From assembly GCA_017467515.1 (NCBI GenBank), contig JAFUSU010000024.1, forward strand, positions 1 to 64,000: a DNA stretch of 64,000 bases, given 5' to 3'. Of this stretch, positions 47,121 through 57,164 are shown in pieces. The position numbers and the translations under genes were made by a program. Below the pieces are notes generated by a model that did not search any database, had not been told where the DNA came from, and saw nothing but the letters and a program-made list of their open reading frames with translations. Positions within the stretch are counted from its first letter, which is position 1, and each line of letters begins with the position of its first letter. The DNA is from Alphaproteobacteria bacterium. Lineage in GTDB: Bacteria > Pseudomonadota > Alphaproteobacteria > RF32 > CAG-239.

Positions 47121-48437
47121 ATGAAAACGAAAACTTTTTCTATCGGCGGTATTCATATTTCAAAACATAAATCTTCGGCGCAGATACCGGTTGAAGAATT
47201 AGCTTTACCGGATATTGTTCACATTCCGGTTAAACAACACATCGGCACCCCGGCAAAAATTAAGGTAAAAATCGGAGATAAAGTTAAAGTAGGGACTTTG
47301 TTGGCGGAAGCTGACGGAATTATTTCAGCCAATGTCTTTTCTTCCATATCGGGTGAGGTAAAAAAAATTGAGGAAATAAATGACGGGAAAGGCTGGTTAG
47401 TCACGGTAATTACCATCGAGAGAGAAGGTGATGAATTTGAGCCTTATATGGACTTATCCGATGATTTAATGACAGATATTTCTGACGATAAAGAGGCGCT
47501 TCGTCAAGTTATACGCAGCGCCGGCATTGTCGGAATGGGGGGTGCCGGTTTTCCTACGGCTGTTAAAACATCAATTCCTGAAGGGAAAAAAGCTGATACC
47601 TTAATTATTAACGGAATTGAGTGCGAGCCTTATTTAACGGCCGATAGTCGGCTGATGGAAGAAAAAGCCGAACAGATTATTATAGGTGTTCGTATTCTCA
47701 ATAAAATTTTAGGTATCCAAAATGCCATTATTGCGATTGATGAAAACAAGCCGCGAGCTATTGCAAAATTAACACAGATCACCAAACGTTATGTCGGTGT
47801 TAATGTTCGGGTTTGCAAAAGTATTTATCCGCAAGGCGGTGAAAAGCAACTGATTAATACAATTACAGAGCGAGAAGTTCCTTCCGGAATGTTGCCGATA
47901 GATGTCGGTTGCGTTGTGCAAAACGTAGCAACGGTTTATGCAATTTATGAAGCGGTGCAAAAACACATTCCCCTTTTTCGTCGTATTTTAACGGTTAGCG
48001 GGGATATGAATGATAATCCGCGTAATTATTTGGTCAGAGTAGGAACCCCGATTTCTTTTGTTTTGAAACAAAATAAGGTTGATATGGAAAAAGTCGGTAA
48101 AGTTATTATCGGTGGTCCGATGATGGGACAGACAATTGCAGCCTTAGATGCTCCGGTAACCAAAATGACATCAGGGATTATTCTTCTTTCAAAAGAAACG
48201 TCAGATAAACCGGAAAGTACGTCTTGTATTCGCTGCGGTAAATGTGTTGACGCATGTCCGATGGGGTTAATGCCGTTGAATATCAGACAAGCAGTTAATG
48301 AAAATAATAAAGAAGAATTACGTCTGCTCCACGTTCAAGACTGTGTACAGTGCGGAAGCTGTTCTTTTGTTTGTCCGGCAAAAATTCCGCTTCTTGATTT
48401 TTGTAAAATCGGAAAATTTGAACTAAGCAGAAAATAA
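47121..48437 (+). CDS. rnfC: Rnf complex subunit C (NADH-binding)
   Basis: 438 residues. HISKHKSSAQIPVEELALPD and a barrel-sandwich-like start are followed by GGAGFPTAVK, NGIECEPYLTAD, and the NAD/FMN-binding region (RIVYPQGGEKQLI-like KSIYPQGGEKQLI). Two 4Fe-4S motifs close the protein: CIRCGKCVDACP and CVQCGSCSFVCP. It passes electrons between NADH and the membrane subunits. One base behind rnfB. Confidence 0.95.
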   Translation: MKTKTFSIGGIHISKHKSSAQIPVEELALPDIVHIPVKQHIGTPAKIKVKIGDKVKVGTLLAEADGIISANVFSSISGEVKKIEEINDGKGWLVTVITIEREGDEFEPYMDLSDDLMTDISDDKEALRQVIRSAGIVGMGGAGFPTAVKTSIPEGKKADTLIINGIECEPYLTADSRLMEEKAEQIIIGVRILNKILGIQNAIIAIDENKPRAIAKLTQITKRYVGVNVRVCKSIYPQGGEKQLINTITEREVPSGMLPIDVGCVVQNVATVYAIYEAVQKHIPLFRRILTVSGDMNDNPRNYLVRVGTPISFVLKQNKVDMEKVGKVIIGGPMMGQTIAALDAPVTKMTSGIILLSKETSDKPESTSCIRCGKCVDACPMGLMPLNIRQAVNENNKEELRLLHVQDCVQCGSCSFVCPAKIPLLDFCKIGKFELSRK

Positions 48438-48448
48438 AAGGGAAGAAG

Positions 48449-49417
48449 ATGTATAAAATTTCAACAACGCCACATATAAATTCAAAACAAACAACGCAAA
48501 AAATTATGCGTGATGTGATTGTGGCTTTATCTCCGGCTATTTTTTCCGCTCTGGTCATATTTGGATATCGCGCATTAATCGTTCTGATAACCTCAATCAC
48601 GTCTTGTGTATTTTTTGAATATGTTATCGGTAAAAAATTAAAATTAGGAAATACGACCAATGATTTGTCAGCCGTAATAACAGGTATCTTATTAGCGTTG
48701 AATTTACCGGCAACTATGCCGATATGGATGATTATCATCGGTTCATTTATGGCCATAGGTGTTGCAAAGATGGCTTTTGGAGGTATCGGAAAAAACATTT
48801 TCAATCCGGCCTTAGTCGGACGTGTTTTCTTATTTATATCTTTTCCTGTACAAATGACATATTGGATTAAACCGCATAGCTTTGATTTTTTTAATATTGA
48901 TGCAGGAACAGCAGCAACACCTTTAAAAACAATGAAAAATTTAGATATAGGCGAGAGCTTATCTTCTTTGACAAGTTATTGGGACTTATTTATCGGTAAC
49001 ATCGGCGGCAGTATGGGAGAGACATCAGCTCTGGCAATTTTAATAGGGTTTGTGTGGCTGTTAAAGCAACATATTATTCGTTGGCATATTCCGGTTTATT
49101 TTGTTGGTAGTTTTGCTATATGTATGATGATAACGCATTGGATAACCGGTAATTCTCAATATGATGTTTTGGCACATATTTTATCTGGCGGTTTGATGTT
49201 AGGTGCGGTTTTTATGGCAACGGATTATACAACATCTCCGATGACGAAAAAAGGTAAAATTGTTTTTGCCGTAGGTTGTGGTGTTTTAACATATATTATC
49301 AGAGTTTTCGGTTCCTATCCGGAAGGTGTTTCCTTTGCTATTCTGATAATGAATGCGTGGGTTCCGTTAATTGATAAATATTGTCCGCAATATGTTTACG
49401 GAACAGGGAGAAAATAA
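48449..49417 (+). CDS. rnfD: Rnf complex subunit D
   Basis: 322 residues with about nine membrane helices. The flavinylation site is in the D-A-G-T-A-A-T-P-L segment near residue 150 (IDAGTAATPLKTMK), where Thr carries FMN, added by ApbE. It forms the ion-translocating core with A and E. The family signature GGIGKNIFNPALVGRVFL lies near 115. Confidence 0.95.
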   Translation: MYKISTTPHINSKQTTQKIMRDVIVALSPAIFSALVIFGYRALIVLITSITSCVFFEYVIGKKLKLGNTTNDLSAVITGILLALNLPATMPIWMIIIGSFMAIGVAKMAFGGIGKNIFNPALVGRVFLFISFPVQMTYWIKPHSFDFFNIDAGTAATPLKTMKNLDIGESLSSLTSYWDLFIGNIGGSMGETSALAILIGFVWLLKQHIIRWHIPVYFVGSFAICMMITHWITGNSQYDVLAHILSGGLMLGAVFMATDYTTSPMTKKGKIVFAVGCGVLTYIIRVFGSYPEGVSFAILIMNAWVPLIDKYCPQYVYGTGRK

Positions 49418-50005
49418 ATGGCTCGGAAAAACAAAGAAATGACTCGTTTGATAAAAGTTATTTTAACGGTTGCCGTTGTATCCGGTTTGGTGTTGAGCTT
49501 TATCCATTTATTAACGGAAAAACCTATTCAGGAAGCGCAGAATAAACTCATTTCCGAAAGTATGAAAGAGGTAGTTGCGGCAGAATTTAATAATGAACCG
49601 TTTAAGGAAAAAATTATTGTTAAACGAGGCAAAGCAAAATACACCATTTATCCGGCACGTCAAGACGGATATGTTACGTCATTGATTATGAAAACACACA
49701 GCAATAAAGGCTACGGAGGTCGGTTAGATGTTTTGGTCGGCTTTTCATTAGACGGGGCGGTCGGTAATTATAAGGTTATTAAACATCAAGAAACACCGGG
49801 ATTGGGATCGAAAGTAAATGATGAAAGTTTCAAGAAAAACATTATCGGTAAAAAACCTAATGAAGAAAGTTTTAAAGTCAGACAAGACGGTGGAGAAATT
49901 GATGCTATTACAGGGGCAACAATCACCTCGCGTGCTTTGATTGATGCGATTCAACGGGCTTATCAGGGTTACCTTAAATTTAATGCGGGAAATGACAATG
50001 AATAA
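49418..50005 (+). CDS. rnfG: Rnf complex subunit G
   Basis: 195 residues. One N-terminal membrane helix and an outside FMN-binding domain ending in EIDAITGATITSRALIDAI. The S/T-G-A-T motif Thr carries FMN. It starts directly behind the rnfD stop and overlaps rnfE by 8 bases. Confidence 0.95.
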   Translation: MARKNKEMTRLIKVILTVAVVSGLVLSFIHLLTEKPIQEAQNKLISESMKEVVAAEFNNEPFKEKIIVKRGKAKYTIYPARQDGYVTSLIMKTHSNKGYGGRLDVLVGFSLDGAVGNYKVIKHQETPGLGSKVNDESFKKNIIGKKPNEESFKVRQDGGEIDAITGATITSRALIDAIQRAYQGYLKFNAGNDNE

Positions 50006-50594
50006 AACAAGTTGGCAAAATTTAACCAGAGGTATTATCAGAGAAAACCCGGTGTTGGTTATGATGCTTGGTATGTGTCCGACATTAGGTGTCACGACAT
50101 CGGCAACCAATGGTTTGGGAATGGGGATTGCGACATTATTGGTTTTATGTATTTCTAACGTATTAATTTCAGCGGTCAAAAATTTTATTCCCGATACGGT
50201 GAGGATTCCGTGTTATATTGTTATTATTGCTTCTTGTGTAACTGTGATAGAAATGTTAATGGAGGCCTATCTTCCGCTTTTATACGGTGCTCTCGGCATT
50301 TACATTCCGTTGATTGTTGTAAATTGTATTATTTTGGGCCGAGCAGAGGCATTTGCTGCTCATAATAATATGATACAATCTTTGTTAGATGCAATAGGAA
50401 TGGGCACAGGATTTACGTTGAGCTTAGCCGTTCTAGGTCTGATTCGAGAACTGTTAGGATCTTACTCAATATTCGGATATGCCTTAACTGGTGCGGATGT
50501 TGAGCCGATATTGATGTTTATTATGCCTCCCGGAGCGTTTTTAACCTTAGCCGGATTAATGTTAATTTTCAATAAGATGAAAGGGCAAAAATAA
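49998..50594 (+). CDS. rnfE: Rnf complex subunit E
   Basis: 198 residues, six membrane helices. The pattern NPVLVMMLGMCPTLGVTTSA and NCIILGRAEAFA is diagnostic for E. ATG at 49998 is used; GGGAAA lies upstream within rnfG. Confidence 0.95.
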   Translation: MNKTSWQNLTRGIIRENPVLVMMLGMCPTLGVTTSATNGLGMGIATLLVLCISNVLISAVKNFIPDTVRIPCYIVIIASCVTVIEMLMEAYLPLLYGALGIYIPLIVVNCIILGRAEAFAAHNNMIQSLLDAIGMGTGFTLSLAVLGLIRELLGSYSIFGYALTGADVEPILMFIMPPGAFLTLAGLMLIFNKMKGQK

Positions 50595-51169
50595 TGACAT
50601 ACTTGATGATTTTTATTTCTGCCATCTTTGTAAATAATATTGTTTTATCTCAATTCTTGGGCATCTGTCCGTTTTTAGGTGTTTCAAAAAAAATAACAAC
50701 CGCCTTGGGAATGGGTTGCGCTGTTATGTTTGTGATGACCTTGGCAACCATTGTGACGCATTTGGTTTATTACCAATTACTACTACCTCTCAATCTGGTT
50801 TATATGCAAACGGTTGTTTTTATTTTGGTTATTGCCGCTTTAGTACAAATGGTTGAAATTATGCTTAAAAAGACGGCACCAGCTTTATATCAGGCTTTAG
50901 GTATCTTTTTACCGCTGATTACAACGAACTGTGCGGTGCTGGGGGTGGCTATTCTTTCCATCCAAAAAAGCTATGGTTTATTTTCTTCCGTTTGTTTCAG
51001 TTTAGCCAATGCCATGGGGTTTACCTTAGCAATTGTATTATTTGCCAGTATCAGAGAAAGATTGGATCGAGCAGAGGTGCCGGAAGCCTTAAAAGGAGCT
51101 CCGATTGCTTTAATTACGGCGGGTTTACTTTCTATGGCTTTTATGGGCTTTTCCGGTGTCGGAATGTGA
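50594..51169 (+). CDS. rnfA: Rnf complex subunit A
   Basis: 191 residues, six membrane helices. NNIVLSQFLGICPFLGVSKK and NCAVLGVAIL are diagnostic. The start overlaps the rnfE stop (one base). Last gene of the operon; a terminator follows at 51226. Confidence 0.95.
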   Translation: MTYLMIFISAIFVNNIVLSQFLGICPFLGVSKKITTALGMGCAVMFVMTLATIVTHLVYYQLLLPLNLVYMQTVVFILVIAALVQMVEIMLKKTAPALYQALGIFLPLITTNCAVLGVAILSIQKSYGLFSSVCFSLANAMGFTLAIVLFASIRERLDRAEVPEALKGAPIALITAGLLSMAFMGFSGVGM

Positions 51170-51225
51170 TAGAAACCTGATGAGCCACTAAATACACCTG
51201 TCTTTATAAAAAAACGATAAAAAAA

Positions 51226-51248
51226 GGCGGAGATATAAACTCTCCACC
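51226..51248. terminator. Bidirectional terminator after rnfA
   Basis: GGCGGAGA (51226-51233) pairs with TCTCCACC (51241-51248), one wobble, with T runs on both strands. It serves the convergent rnf operon and the gene at 51255. Confidence 0.8.
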
Positions 51249-51254
51249 GTTTTT

Positions 51255-51779
51255 TTAAAAATCATCGGAATGTTCATAGTTAAATGAATATTCTGTTCCG
51301 TCTTGGGTAATAAATACCCAATTTTGCGTTTCTAGGCGCTTACCATCAGTGCCAGCTTTGTAACAAATTTTGTTTTCTGCCTCTGCCTGCAACCACTCCT
51401 CTCCTGTCCAAACATAGATGTTTGGAGCTTCGTTTGGTATTGTAACGCTAACCGTTTCAAAGTCGTCTCCGGATTTCTTTAGCACGTTAAAGGTAATACT
51501 ATCGGGTTCTTCGCCTTCAGAATATGAAAAGGCTTCAATTGCGATATCTTTCGTCGTGCAATTATAATATATAATATTCTTGACGAGGGTTGGAGAGATG
51601 TCGTCACATTCTTCATTAGTCACCTCCCAAGGAAGATAGGGGGGATCATCGGAAGTTACCTCCGGAGTAATCATCTCTGAAGTGGCTGAAACGCTGTCAA
51701 CACGGCTAGTCCTGCCGGCAAAAAAAGAAATAGATACTAAAACCGCAGTAACCACTGCGTATAAAAGTTTTTTCTTCAT
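51255..51779 (-). CDS. Exported hypothetical protein, 174 aa
   Basis: An N-terminal signal-anchor (KKLLYAVVTAVLVSISFFAG) is followed by an acidic, beta-rich domain with few Cys (CDDI, YNC, ICYK). It looks secreted or periplasmic. No family recognised. It stands alone between two terminators. Confidence 0.65.
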   Translation of the reverse strand: MKKKLLYAVVTAVLVSISFFAGRTSRVDSVSATSEMITPEVTSDDPPYLPWEVTNEECDDISPTLVKNIIYYNCTTKDIAIEAFSYSEGEEPDSITFNVLKKSGDDFETVSVTIPNEAPNIYVWTGEEWLQAEAENKICYKAGTDGKRLETQNWVFITQDGTEYSFNYEHSDDF

Positions 51780-51867
51780 AATAAATTTTTTTAATAGTAC
51801 TTAAATAATAAATATTTGTCAGTAATATATCATTTTTTTTGTCTAAGTCAACACCATTATATAAAAA

Positions 51868-51889
51868 AAAGAGGGGATAAACCCTCTTT
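51868..51889 (-). terminator. Terminator of alaS
   Basis: AAAGAGGG and CCCTCTTT (51868-51875 with 51882-51889) around GATAAA, followed on the minus strand by a run of T. Confidence 0.85.
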
Positions 51890-51907
51890 CAAAATAGCAA
51901 TCAAATG

Positions 51908-54547
51908 CTAGATAGCTTGGCGAACGGCATTGATGGCCTTATCTATATTTTCTCCGTTCGGACCGCCGGCTTGTGCCATATCAGGACGACCTCCACCGCC
52001 CTGACCGCCAAGTTCAGCAGAAGCTAATTTAACCAAATCAACGGCAGAATATTTAGCGGTTAAATCCTTTGTTACGCCGACAACAACAGAAGCTTTTCCG
52101 TCGTCGTTGTCGGTTGCCAATACGACAATACCGGAACCTAAGACCGAGGTAATTTCATCAATAAATGATTTAAGTTCTTTCGGGTGAACATTAGGAATGG
52201 CACGACCGATGAACTTAATACCATTAACAACTTCGGCTTTATCTTGATTGTCAGATGTTTTATGAGCAACAAAGTTTTTCTTTACCTCTAAAAGCTGCGT
52301 CTCAAGTTTTTTCTTTTCTTCCAACAATTGTTTGATACGGTTTTCCAAATCATTCGGATTAGTTTTCAAAAGAGCACTTGCTGAATGTAATTTATCTTCA
52401 ATATCCTGAACAAATTTTTCGGCACCACAGCCTGTGACACATTCAATACGGCGGATACCGGCAGCAACAGCAGATTCTGATACAATATTGAAATAACCGA
52501 TTTCGCCGGTTGATTTAACGTGTGTTCCGCCGCAAAGTTCACGAGAGAATACTTGTTGATCATCGCCCATTGTCACAACGCGAACCGTTTCGCCGTATTT
52601 TTCACCAAAGAGAGCCGTAGCACCTTCTTTAATGGCCTCATCGGGTGTCATCAAAACGGTTGTAACCGGATAATCTTTACGAATAGCCTGATTGACAATA
52701 TTTTCGACTTGTCTGAGTTGTTCAGCGGTAATTTGCTTTGGGTGAGAAATATCAAAACGCATTCTGTCTGGTCCGACTGATGATCCTTTTTGTGCAACAT
52801 GGTCACCCAGAACATCACGCAGAGCACGATGAGCTAAGTGAGTAACGGAGTGATTTGCACAGATGGACTTGCGATTTTCTTCCATAACCATAAATGTCAG
52901 TGTATCACCGACTTTAACGGTTCCTTTAAGTAATTTACAGCAATGAACGGTTATCCCGTCGAGTTTCTTTTTAGTGTCAGTCACCTGAATGGTGGTTGCT
53001 TCGTTAATAATAACGCCGATATCACCGCACTGACCGCCCATTTCACCGTAGAATGGTGTTTGGTTAGCAACCAAATAGAATTCTCCGCCGACGTTGGAAA
53101 CAGCATTAACCATTTGGTTGTTAGAAACCAAAGCCGTAATTTGTCCGCCGACATTCAAGGTATTGTATCCTAAAAATTCGGTAGATCCAACTTTTTCTTG
53201 AACTTCAAACCAAACTTTTTCTGTTCCGGCATCACCGCTACCGGCCCAATTTTTGCGGGCTTCGGCTTTTTGTTTTTCCATAGCGACATTAAATCCTTTA
53301 ACATCAACCTCAATTTGTTTTGATTTAAGAGCATCTTGTGTTAAATCAAGCGGAAAACCATACGTATCATAAAGTTTAAAAGCCGTTTCACCGGAAAGAA
53401 CGCGATTATTACCCAGATGAGAAATTTCTTCATCTAAAATCTTAAGGCCTTTATCCAATGTTTTGATAAATCTTGATTCTTCCGTTTTGATTGTTTCTGT
53501 AATTAAAGCTTGAGCACGGTATAATTCCGGATAAGCTTCACCCATTTCACGTTGTAATGACGGTACTAATTTGTAGAGCATCGGCTCTTTAACACCGAGT
53601 AACTGAATATGGCGCATAGCGCGACGCATAATACGGCGTAAAACATAGCCGCGTCCTTCATTGGACGGCATAACACCATCAGCAATTAAAAAGCAGGTTG
53701 AACGCAAGTGATCGGCAATAACATTGTGAGAAGATTGCAATGGTCCGGTCGGATCCGAGTTAGCCAAATCTGCAATGTCTTTAATCAGATTACGGAATAA
53801 ATCTATTTCATAATTGGAGTGAACACCTTGCAAAATAGCGGACATACGCTCCAATCCCATACCGGTATCAATACATTTTTGTTTTAATTCAATACGCGTG
53901 CCGTCCGGTAAGTCTTCAAATTCATCAAAGACCAAATTCCAAATTTCAATCCAGCGGTCGCCATCTTCTTCAGGTGTACCGGGGAGCCCGCCCCAAACTT
54001 GTTCGCCGTGGTCATAAAAAATTTCGGAACAATAACCGCAAGGACCCGTATCGCCCATTTGCCAAAAGTTATCTTTAGTGGCAATTTTGATGATACGATC
54101 ATCAGGTAAACCGGAAACTTTTTTCCAAATATTGCGAGCAACTTCATCGGTATGATAAACAGTAACCGCCAATTTATCTTTCGGAATGCAAAATTCTTTA
54201 GTGACCAGCTCCCAAGCATAGTTAATTGCTTCTTCTTTAAAATAATCACCAAAAGAAAAGTTACCGAGCATTTCAAAAAAAGTGTGATGACGCACATCAT
54301 AACCGACACTGTCTAAGTCATTATGTTTTCCGCCGGCGCGAACTGATTTTTGGGAAGTCGTCGCTCGTTTGTAGTCACGTGTTTCATTGCCGGTAAAAAT
54401 GTTTTTGAATTGAACCATACCTGAGTTGGTAAACATCAGGGTAGGATCATTATCAGGAACCAAGGATGAAGACGGAATAATCTTATGTCCGTTTTTTGCA
54501 AAGTAGTTTAAATACGTGCTACGAATATCTTTTAATGTGACTGTCAT
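51908..54547 (-). CDS. alaS: Alanine-tRNA ligase
   Basis: 879 residues, the usual length. It charges tRNA-Ala. Class II motif 1 region (PDNDPTLMFTNSGMVQFKNI cut to 20), the aminoacylation domain with GDTGPCGYCSEIFYD and DTGMGLERM, the editing domain with H-x3-H (HSVTHLAH) and C-x3-H (CGGTH), and the C-terminal DHHA1 domain (GGGRPDMAQAGG) are all visible. ATG at 54547 has GGGAAG upstream; the TTG at 54559 is rejected. Confidence 0.97.
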   Translation of the reverse strand: MTVTLKDIRSTYLNYFAKNGHKIIPSSSLVPDNDPTLMFTNSGMVQFKNIFTGNETRDYKRATTSQKSVRAGGKHNDLDSVGYDVRHHTFFEMLGNFSFGDYFKEEAINYAWELVTKEFCIPKDKLAVTVYHTDEVARNIWKKVSGLPDDRIIKIATKDNFWQMGDTGPCGYCSEIFYDHGEQVWGGLPGTPEEDGDRWIEIWNLVFDEFEDLPDGTRIELKQKCIDTGMGLERMSAILQGVHSNYEIDLFRNLIKDIADLANSDPTGPLQSSHNVIADHLRSTCFLIADGVMPSNEGRGYVLRRIMRRAMRHIQLLGVKEPMLYKLVPSLQREMGEAYPELYRAQALITETIKTEESRFIKTLDKGLKILDEEISHLGNNRVLSGETAFKLYDTYGFPLDLTQDALKSKQIEVDVKGFNVAMEKQKAEARKNWAGSGDAGTEKVWFEVQEKVGSTEFLGYNTLNVGGQITALVSNNQMVNAVSNVGGEFYLVANQTPFYGEMGGQCGDIGVIINEATTIQVTDTKKKLDGITVHCCKLLKGTVKVGDTLTFMVMEENRKSICANHSVTHLAHRALRDVLGDHVAQKGSSVGPDRMRFDISHPKQITAEQLRQVENIVNQAIRKDYPVTTVLMTPDEAIKEGATALFGEKYGETVRVVTMGDDQQVFSRELCGGTHVKSTGEIGYFNIVSESAVAAGIRRIECVTGCGAEKFVQDIEDKLHSASALLKTNPNDLENRIKQLLEEKKKLETQLLEVKKNFVAHKTSDNQDKAEVVNGIKFIGRAIPNVHPKELKSFIDEITSVLGSGIVVLATDNDDGKASVVVGVTKDLTAKYSAVDLVKLASAELGGQGGGGRPDMAQAGGPNGENIDKAINAVRQAI

Positions 54548-54637
54548 TTTTCTTCCCAAAAATATAAGTTAAATTGTTTAACCCGATATTTTTAGCGCAT
54601 ATTTTTAGACCTGTCCAGTCAAATTATAGAAATAATC

Positions 54638-55123
54638 TTAAAAAGTTGTAATGAGTGCGTTTCTGTAAAGAAAAGACCAATTCAGAAAAGATGCGAAGCA
54701 GATGTACAATAAATAAAAAATGTTAAGAAAACCTGCTGTTTTATCAATTTTCAGAAAGGCCAAAATCATTCGGAAAACCGTAATCACCAGCCATAAAATA
54801 ACTAATCCGCCGATGAGAGGTAATTTTGCCTTAAAAAATAAGAAACACCATAAAACCTGTAATATCAGCTGTTGCCAATAAAAACGGTATGCAGAAGCTT
54901 TTTCGGTGCTGACGTGCGATAAAAGACGATAGAATGAAATCATCAGTAAAATATAAATAATACTCCAAGCAACTGAAAAAACATAGTTAGGCGGTGTAAG
55001 CGATGATTTTGCCATTTGTGCGTACCATCCGGCAACGCCTGTGCGTGTGATATAACTGCATAATCCCCCGACAATAATCACAGGAATAATAGCAAGTAAA
55101 ATATTTTTAACTTTATCTGACAT
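54638..55123 (-). CDS. TspO/MBR family protein
   Basis: 161 residues and five membrane helices. Signature residues P-P-N-Y-V-F-S-V-A-W (LTPPNYVFSVAWSIIYILL, about 42-60) and the late NWSFLYRN are typical of TspO, which binds tetrapyrroles. Divergent from the gene at 55262. Confidence 0.9.
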   Translation of the reverse strand: MSDKVKNILLAIIPVIIVGGLCSYITRTGVAGWYAQMAKSSLTPPNYVFSVAWSIIYILLMISFYRLLSHVSTEKASAYRFYWQQLILQVLWCFLFFKAKLPLIGGLVILWLVITVFRMILAFLKIDKTAGFLNIFYLLYICFASFLNWSFLYRNALITTF

Positions 55124-55202
55124 TTTTGTTCTCCTTTTCTGCTACAGAATATAATCATCGTAAAAATTATTTCAATTAATGACAAAATAAACAAAATTAC
55201 AC

Positions 55203-55231
55203 TTGAAATTTGACAAAAAATATGATATAAC
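55203..55231 (+). promoter_or_regulatory. Promoter of the RNase J-like gene
   Basis: TTGAAA (55203-55208), 17 bp, TATAAC (55226-55231), 31 bp upstream of the ATG at 55262. Confidence 0.65.
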
Positions 55232-55261
55232 CGAATAAATTTTATGTTTGGAGGAAACATA

Positions 55262-57148
55262 ATGGCAAAAAATCAAGCAAAATCAGGGACTTTTATCGAA
55301 TTTATCGGTGGCGTGAATAAAGATAAAATAGGGGGAAATTGCTCTGTTATTGAACATACAAACAGCAAGGGGGAAACAACCAGAATAATGACGGATTTGG
55401 GGCGTATGTTTCCGCCTTATGCGACAGAATTTGAAATGGCTTTGCCGGATGTAAGAGAATATTTTGACCGTTTGGATCCTGATACGGACGATTTTACCAA
55501 AGCCTTAAAACCGGTTGATGCTTTATTTATTACGCATGCTCACGAAGACCATATCGGGGCCTTAATTGATTATACCAAAATGGGCTACCGCTTACCTCCG
55601 ATTTACGGAAGCCGTTATACTTGTAATCGAATAGCGGTTGCTTTTGCCAATGAGGGAATGCCGTCACCTTTAATGAATCGTATTAAAAATCACACAGAAA
55701 TTGACATTAATGATATCTCTGTTGAAGCTCAAAATTTTCCACACAGTATTATCGGAGAAATGGGATTCTATACCAGAATTCAAGAAAAAGGGAAAGACCC
55801 TATTGATATAGGAAATAACGGAGATTTTTTCATTGCGGAAGATATGCCTGTCGGTGAAAATTTTTCTAAAGAAGAATACACGGATTTGCTTACCAGACGA
55901 ACACCAAAATATCTTTTAATTGATTCAACATCTGTTTCCGGCAGTAAAAGAAAGAGAATAGGCTTTGAGCAAGCCCTCAAAAACAGAATAGATGTTATTG
56001 AGCGCAATCCTGATCGCACAACGATTATTTCTCCGGTTATTTCAAATGCAAATCCGAGTATTGCTCTGGATTGTGATACGGCGCGTCATTTAGGGACCAA
56101 AATCTGTTTGGACGGTAAAGGCTTGACGCTGATGTATAAAGCAATGCAGATGAGTGGTTATAAAGATTTTGAGGATGTTATTTATAAGGGTAAATTAAGC
56201 AAATATATAAAAGATAAAAGCATCAAAACGAAATATATTGTTTGCACGGGAGCTTTTGCTCAAGGGTTGCGTGAATATAAGTTTAACCAATCTTATACAC
56301 AGACAATTCAAATGTCATCGGCTGTCAAAATGGCTTTAGGTTTACATCCTGATGTTTCAATTGATAAAACGGTTCATTTGTTGTCAGCGCAAGGGATTAT
56401 TGATGATATTAACGGGGATACAGGTCCTGAGATGTTGCAACTTTATGCCTCACAAGGAGCCAAAGTCACGATGACGCCGCGTGACAAAAAAGTTGCTGAT
56501 TTTGAAGAAGTCATTATGCAGGATAGTTACCATATGTATGGTTATGAATTGCTCGATTATTTGAAGGTCGTTAAGGAAAAATCTCCGGATTGTATTATTA
56601 TTCCGATTCACGGAAATCCTGAACAATGCCAAGCAGTGGCGTTGATTGCAAAACAAGCCGGATTGAAATCACATATCATAGAAAATACAGATTGTCTTAA
56701 TTTGGAAACCGGACGAGAAATTCCTTCAAAAAAGAAAAAAGTATTTAATTGGATTGGAATCAAATCTCTGTTCCCTGATTTTCGGGATAAAGATTCAAAT
56801 ATTCCGCCGGAAGGAATGAAAGAATATTATCTGATTAATGCCGATTATGAATCTATGGAAAAGATAGGAGAGGCCAAAAATGTTCGTTCTTATTTACCTG
56901 AAGATAAAGGATATTATCATATTCCGGGCGGAAAATATTTAGATGAAGAAAATGAAGATTTCGTCATCAAAGAGAAAGTCGGCAAAAAAGGCGGCAAGAA
57001 AATTTCCCGTCAAGAAAAAGGCGACAGAAAGAGCAGGGCAGAGCGTGATGCAGAGAAAAGAGAGGAACTAAGACAACGTCGCGCTGCTAAAAAAGCGAAA
57101 GAACAAGTGCGGATAGCTAAAAAATTAGGAAAATCAATTATAGATTAA
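55262..57148 (+). CDS. RNase J-like beta-CASP metallo-beta-lactamase
   Basis: 628 residues. The metal motif H-x-H-x-D-H is THAHEDHIG (about 92-100); D-S-T-S-V near 220 and a C-terminal IPIHGNPEQ resemble the beta-CASP part of RNase J (endo- and 5'-3' exoribonuclease). The segment IGGVNKDKIGGNCSVIEH differs from the usual GGxGEIGxN start by an insertion, and about 70 C-terminal residues are strongly basic (KKGGKKISRQEKGDRKSRAE), probably binding RNA. GGAGGAAACATA upstream of ATG 55262 decides the start. A divergent member of the family. Confidence 0.85.
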   Translation: MAKNQAKSGTFIEFIGGVNKDKIGGNCSVIEHTNSKGETTRIMTDLGRMFPPYATEFEMALPDVREYFDRLDPDTDDFTKALKPVDALFITHAHEDHIGALIDYTKMGYRLPPIYGSRYTCNRIAVAFANEGMPSPLMNRIKNHTEIDINDISVEAQNFPHSIIGEMGFYTRIQEKGKDPIDIGNNGDFFIAEDMPVGENFSKEEYTDLLTRRTPKYLLIDSTSVSGSKRKRIGFEQALKNRIDVIERNPDRTTIISPVISNANPSIALDCDTARHLGTKICLDGKGLTLMYKAMQMSGYKDFEDVIYKGKLSKYIKDKSIKTKYIVCTGAFAQGLREYKFNQSYTQTIQMSSAVKMALGLHPDVSIDKTVHLLSAQGIIDDINGDTGPEMLQLYASQGAKVTMTPRDKKVADFEEVIMQDSYHMYGYELLDYLKVVKEKSPDCIIIPIHGNPEQCQAVALIAKQAGLKSHIIENTDCLNLETGREIPSKKKKVFNWIGIKSLFPDFRDKDSNIPPEGMKEYYLINADYESMEKIGEAKNVRSYLPEDKGYYHIPGGKYLDEENEDFVIKEKVGKKGGKKISRQEKGDRKSRAERDAEKREELRQRRAAKKAKEQVRIAKKLGKSIID

Positions 57149-57164
57149 TCATTTTCTCCCCTAA

